A stretch of DNA of 7,650 nucleotides. Source: Desulfobacterales bacterium (GTDB taxonomy: Bacteria > Desulfobacterota > Desulfobulbia > Desulfobulbales > Desulfocapsaceae). Of the stretch, positions 6,811-7,650 are shown in pieces. The notes beneath the pieces were generated by a model that saw nothing but the letters and a program-made list of their open reading frames with translations, was not told the origin of the DNA and did no database searches. Position 1 is the first letter of the stretch, and every line of letters starts with the position of its first letter. The DNA is taken from contig JABDPQ010000292.1 in NCBI GenBank assembly GCA_013042695.1, forward strand, positions 1-7,650, given 5' to 3'. The position numbers and the translations under genes were made by a program.

Positions 6811-6822
6811 GTCATCTATGAC
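6811..6822. promoter_or_regulatory. Short inverted repeat upstream of the SDR gene
   Basis: GTCAT-CT-ATGAC is a 12-base inverted repeat lying 43 bases before the SDR start, in the 105-base gap behind the Fic gene. Its position would suit an operator for a dimeric regulator. It is short enough to be chance, and I see no convincing promoter hexamers next to it. Confidence 0.2.
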
Positions 6823-6872
6823 TCAGACAAATTAACGGGACACCTTACTTAATTTTGCTGCGATTATTGAAA

Positions 6873-7568
6873 TTATTCCTCCCTCATAATGGTAATTATC
6901 CTCTCGTCCAGACAAGACCGCAAAAAAGTGTTCATTGGTTTCTGATTGCCTGACTCATAGAATGGAATCATCAACCTGTTAAACTCTAATTGGCGATTTG
7001 CTGGAAGGTTGATTACTGGATACCCCGTACTTAAAAGTAGACCGTTCATCATGAACCTTCCCATTCTTTTGTTAACATCATAAAAAAACTGATTACGCGC
7101 CATGCTCAGAAAAACATGAATAGCTTGGTCGTAAATATCAGGTATTCCATCTAACTCTTGAGTTATTTCCTCAAATAAATTTATCAATTTTTCTGGCTTC
7201 GGCGGCATATATTTTGTCCCAGCGATTGTAACAGACCCACTGCGGAAATTACCCCACTCAAGCGCCTCATTTTTTGCCGCAATTGCATGCAATCCGCATA
7301 CTTTTTCCACTGAAACAGAAAATGCATCCTGCTCGATCCATTGGAACAAAGTCCGCCAACCAGCTGCCTGATTAAGAGCAATATCCTGATCTGAAACCGT
7401 ATGACCTCCAACGGTCACGCCATCTAGTAATGTTTGGATTTCAGGCAGGGTTAAATTAATTCCTTCTAGGTTAACAGCATCGCAAACAAGCTCAGAGAGT
7501 TGGCGTTTGGCCAGCATCAAAACCTTAACTTTATCAGGTGTCATATTCCATACGGTATCTAATACCAA
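6873..7568 (-). CDS. Fic-domain protein with altered catalytic motif
   Basis: 231 residues from a TTG start. Fic proteins usually transfer AMP or another nucleotide-derived group to target proteins through HPFxxGN(G/K)RxxR. Here the matching segment is QFFYDVNKRMGR (160-171). The catalytic His is Gln160, the Pro is Phe161 and the first Gly is Val165, while D164, N166, K167, R168 and R171 are kept. The preceding helix (IYDQAIHVFLSMARN) and the beta-flap-like FRSGSVTIAGTKYMPP (108-123) are typical of Fic folds. An N-terminal NLEGINLT (33-40) could correspond to the inhibitory (S/T)xxxE(G/N) helix, though the Ser/Thr position is Ala31. I recall a Fic subfamily with RNQFFFDGNKR at this site, so Gln may be a subfamily trait rather than decay; the Val looks less usual. 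No separate antitoxin gene is visible. Activity may be lost or changed. Confidence 0.85.
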   Translation of the reverse strand: MVLDTVWNMTPDKVKVLMLAKRQLSELVCDAVNLEGINLTLPEIQTLLDGVTVGGHTVSDQDIALNQAAGWRTLFQWIEQDAFSVSVEKVCGLHAIAAKNEALEWGNFRSGSVTIAGTKYMPPKPEKLINLFEEITQELDGIPDIYDQAIHVFLSMARNQFFYDVNKRMGRFMMNGLLLSTGYPVINLPANRQLEFNRLMIPFYESGNQKPMNTFLRSCLDERIITIMREE

Positions 7569-7576
7569 AGAACTGT

Positions 7577-7582
7577 CTCCTT
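7577..7582 (-). promoter_or_regulatory. Shine-Dalgarno AAGGAG that sets the TTG start of the Fic gene
   Basis: Minus-strand AAGGAG lies eight bases before the TTG at 7568. The next ATG in frame (codon 9, at 7544) has no such site. This makes the TTG the better start and suggests a deliberately weak initiation codon with strong ribosome binding. Confidence 0.65.
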
Positions 7583-7650
7583 CTTTGAATGCTCAAATTA
7601 AAAACAAATGGAGAGGTAAGAAACTAATTCTGCGTCTTCTTGGGTCCGGG

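Noticed and set aside
1..7650. CRISPR array or tandem repeats
   Set aside because: No regularly spaced direct repeats were seen on reading either strand.

Overview
The window looks like chromosome from an anaerobic, respiring bacterium. Its core is a minus-strand operon rich in [4Fe-4S] clusters and Tat export signals, of a kind I associate with Desulfobacterota (former Deltaproteobacteria) and similar anaerobes. That assignment is inference from gene content. No rRNA or other taxonomic marker is present.

Layout. (1) Positions 1-332, plus strand: the 3' end of an AAA ATPase of the DUF4143 (PD-(D/E)XK-like C-terminus) type, cut by the window edge. (2) Positions 333-911: no convincing intact gene. 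It holds an ORF remnant without a start codon (393-611) and a clear 3' half of a tRNA gene (713-757, anticodon loop to CCA) with no 5' half, which looks like an integration (att) scar. (3) Positions 912-5788, minus strand: a tightly packed four-gene operon. In transcription order it encodes a membrane-anchored DUF6599-like protein, a Tat-exported DUF362 protein, a NapH-NapG-type fusion with six ferredoxin-type Cys clusters, and a Tat-exported aldo/keto reductase with a C-terminal Cys cluster. All three junctions overlap, two of them as ATGA. (4) Positions 5789-5987: a candidate operon promoter and an imperfect palindrome resembling the repeats found with REP-associated transposases. (5) Positions 5988-6767, minus strand: a classical short-chain dehydrogenase. 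(6) Positions 6873-7568, minus strand: a Fic-domain protein with an altered catalytic motif and a TTG start set by a strong Shine-Dalgarno.

How the genes may work together. The operon reads as one periplasmic redox module. The NapH part would take electrons from the quinone pool, or return them to it. The NapG part would carry them along four further clusters on the periplasmic side. The Tat-exported aldo/keto reductase would be the terminal enzyme. The DUF362 and DUF6599 proteins would be accessory or substrate-related partners. The substrate is unknown. The neighbouring SDR and Fic genes look more AT-rich and show no link to this module.
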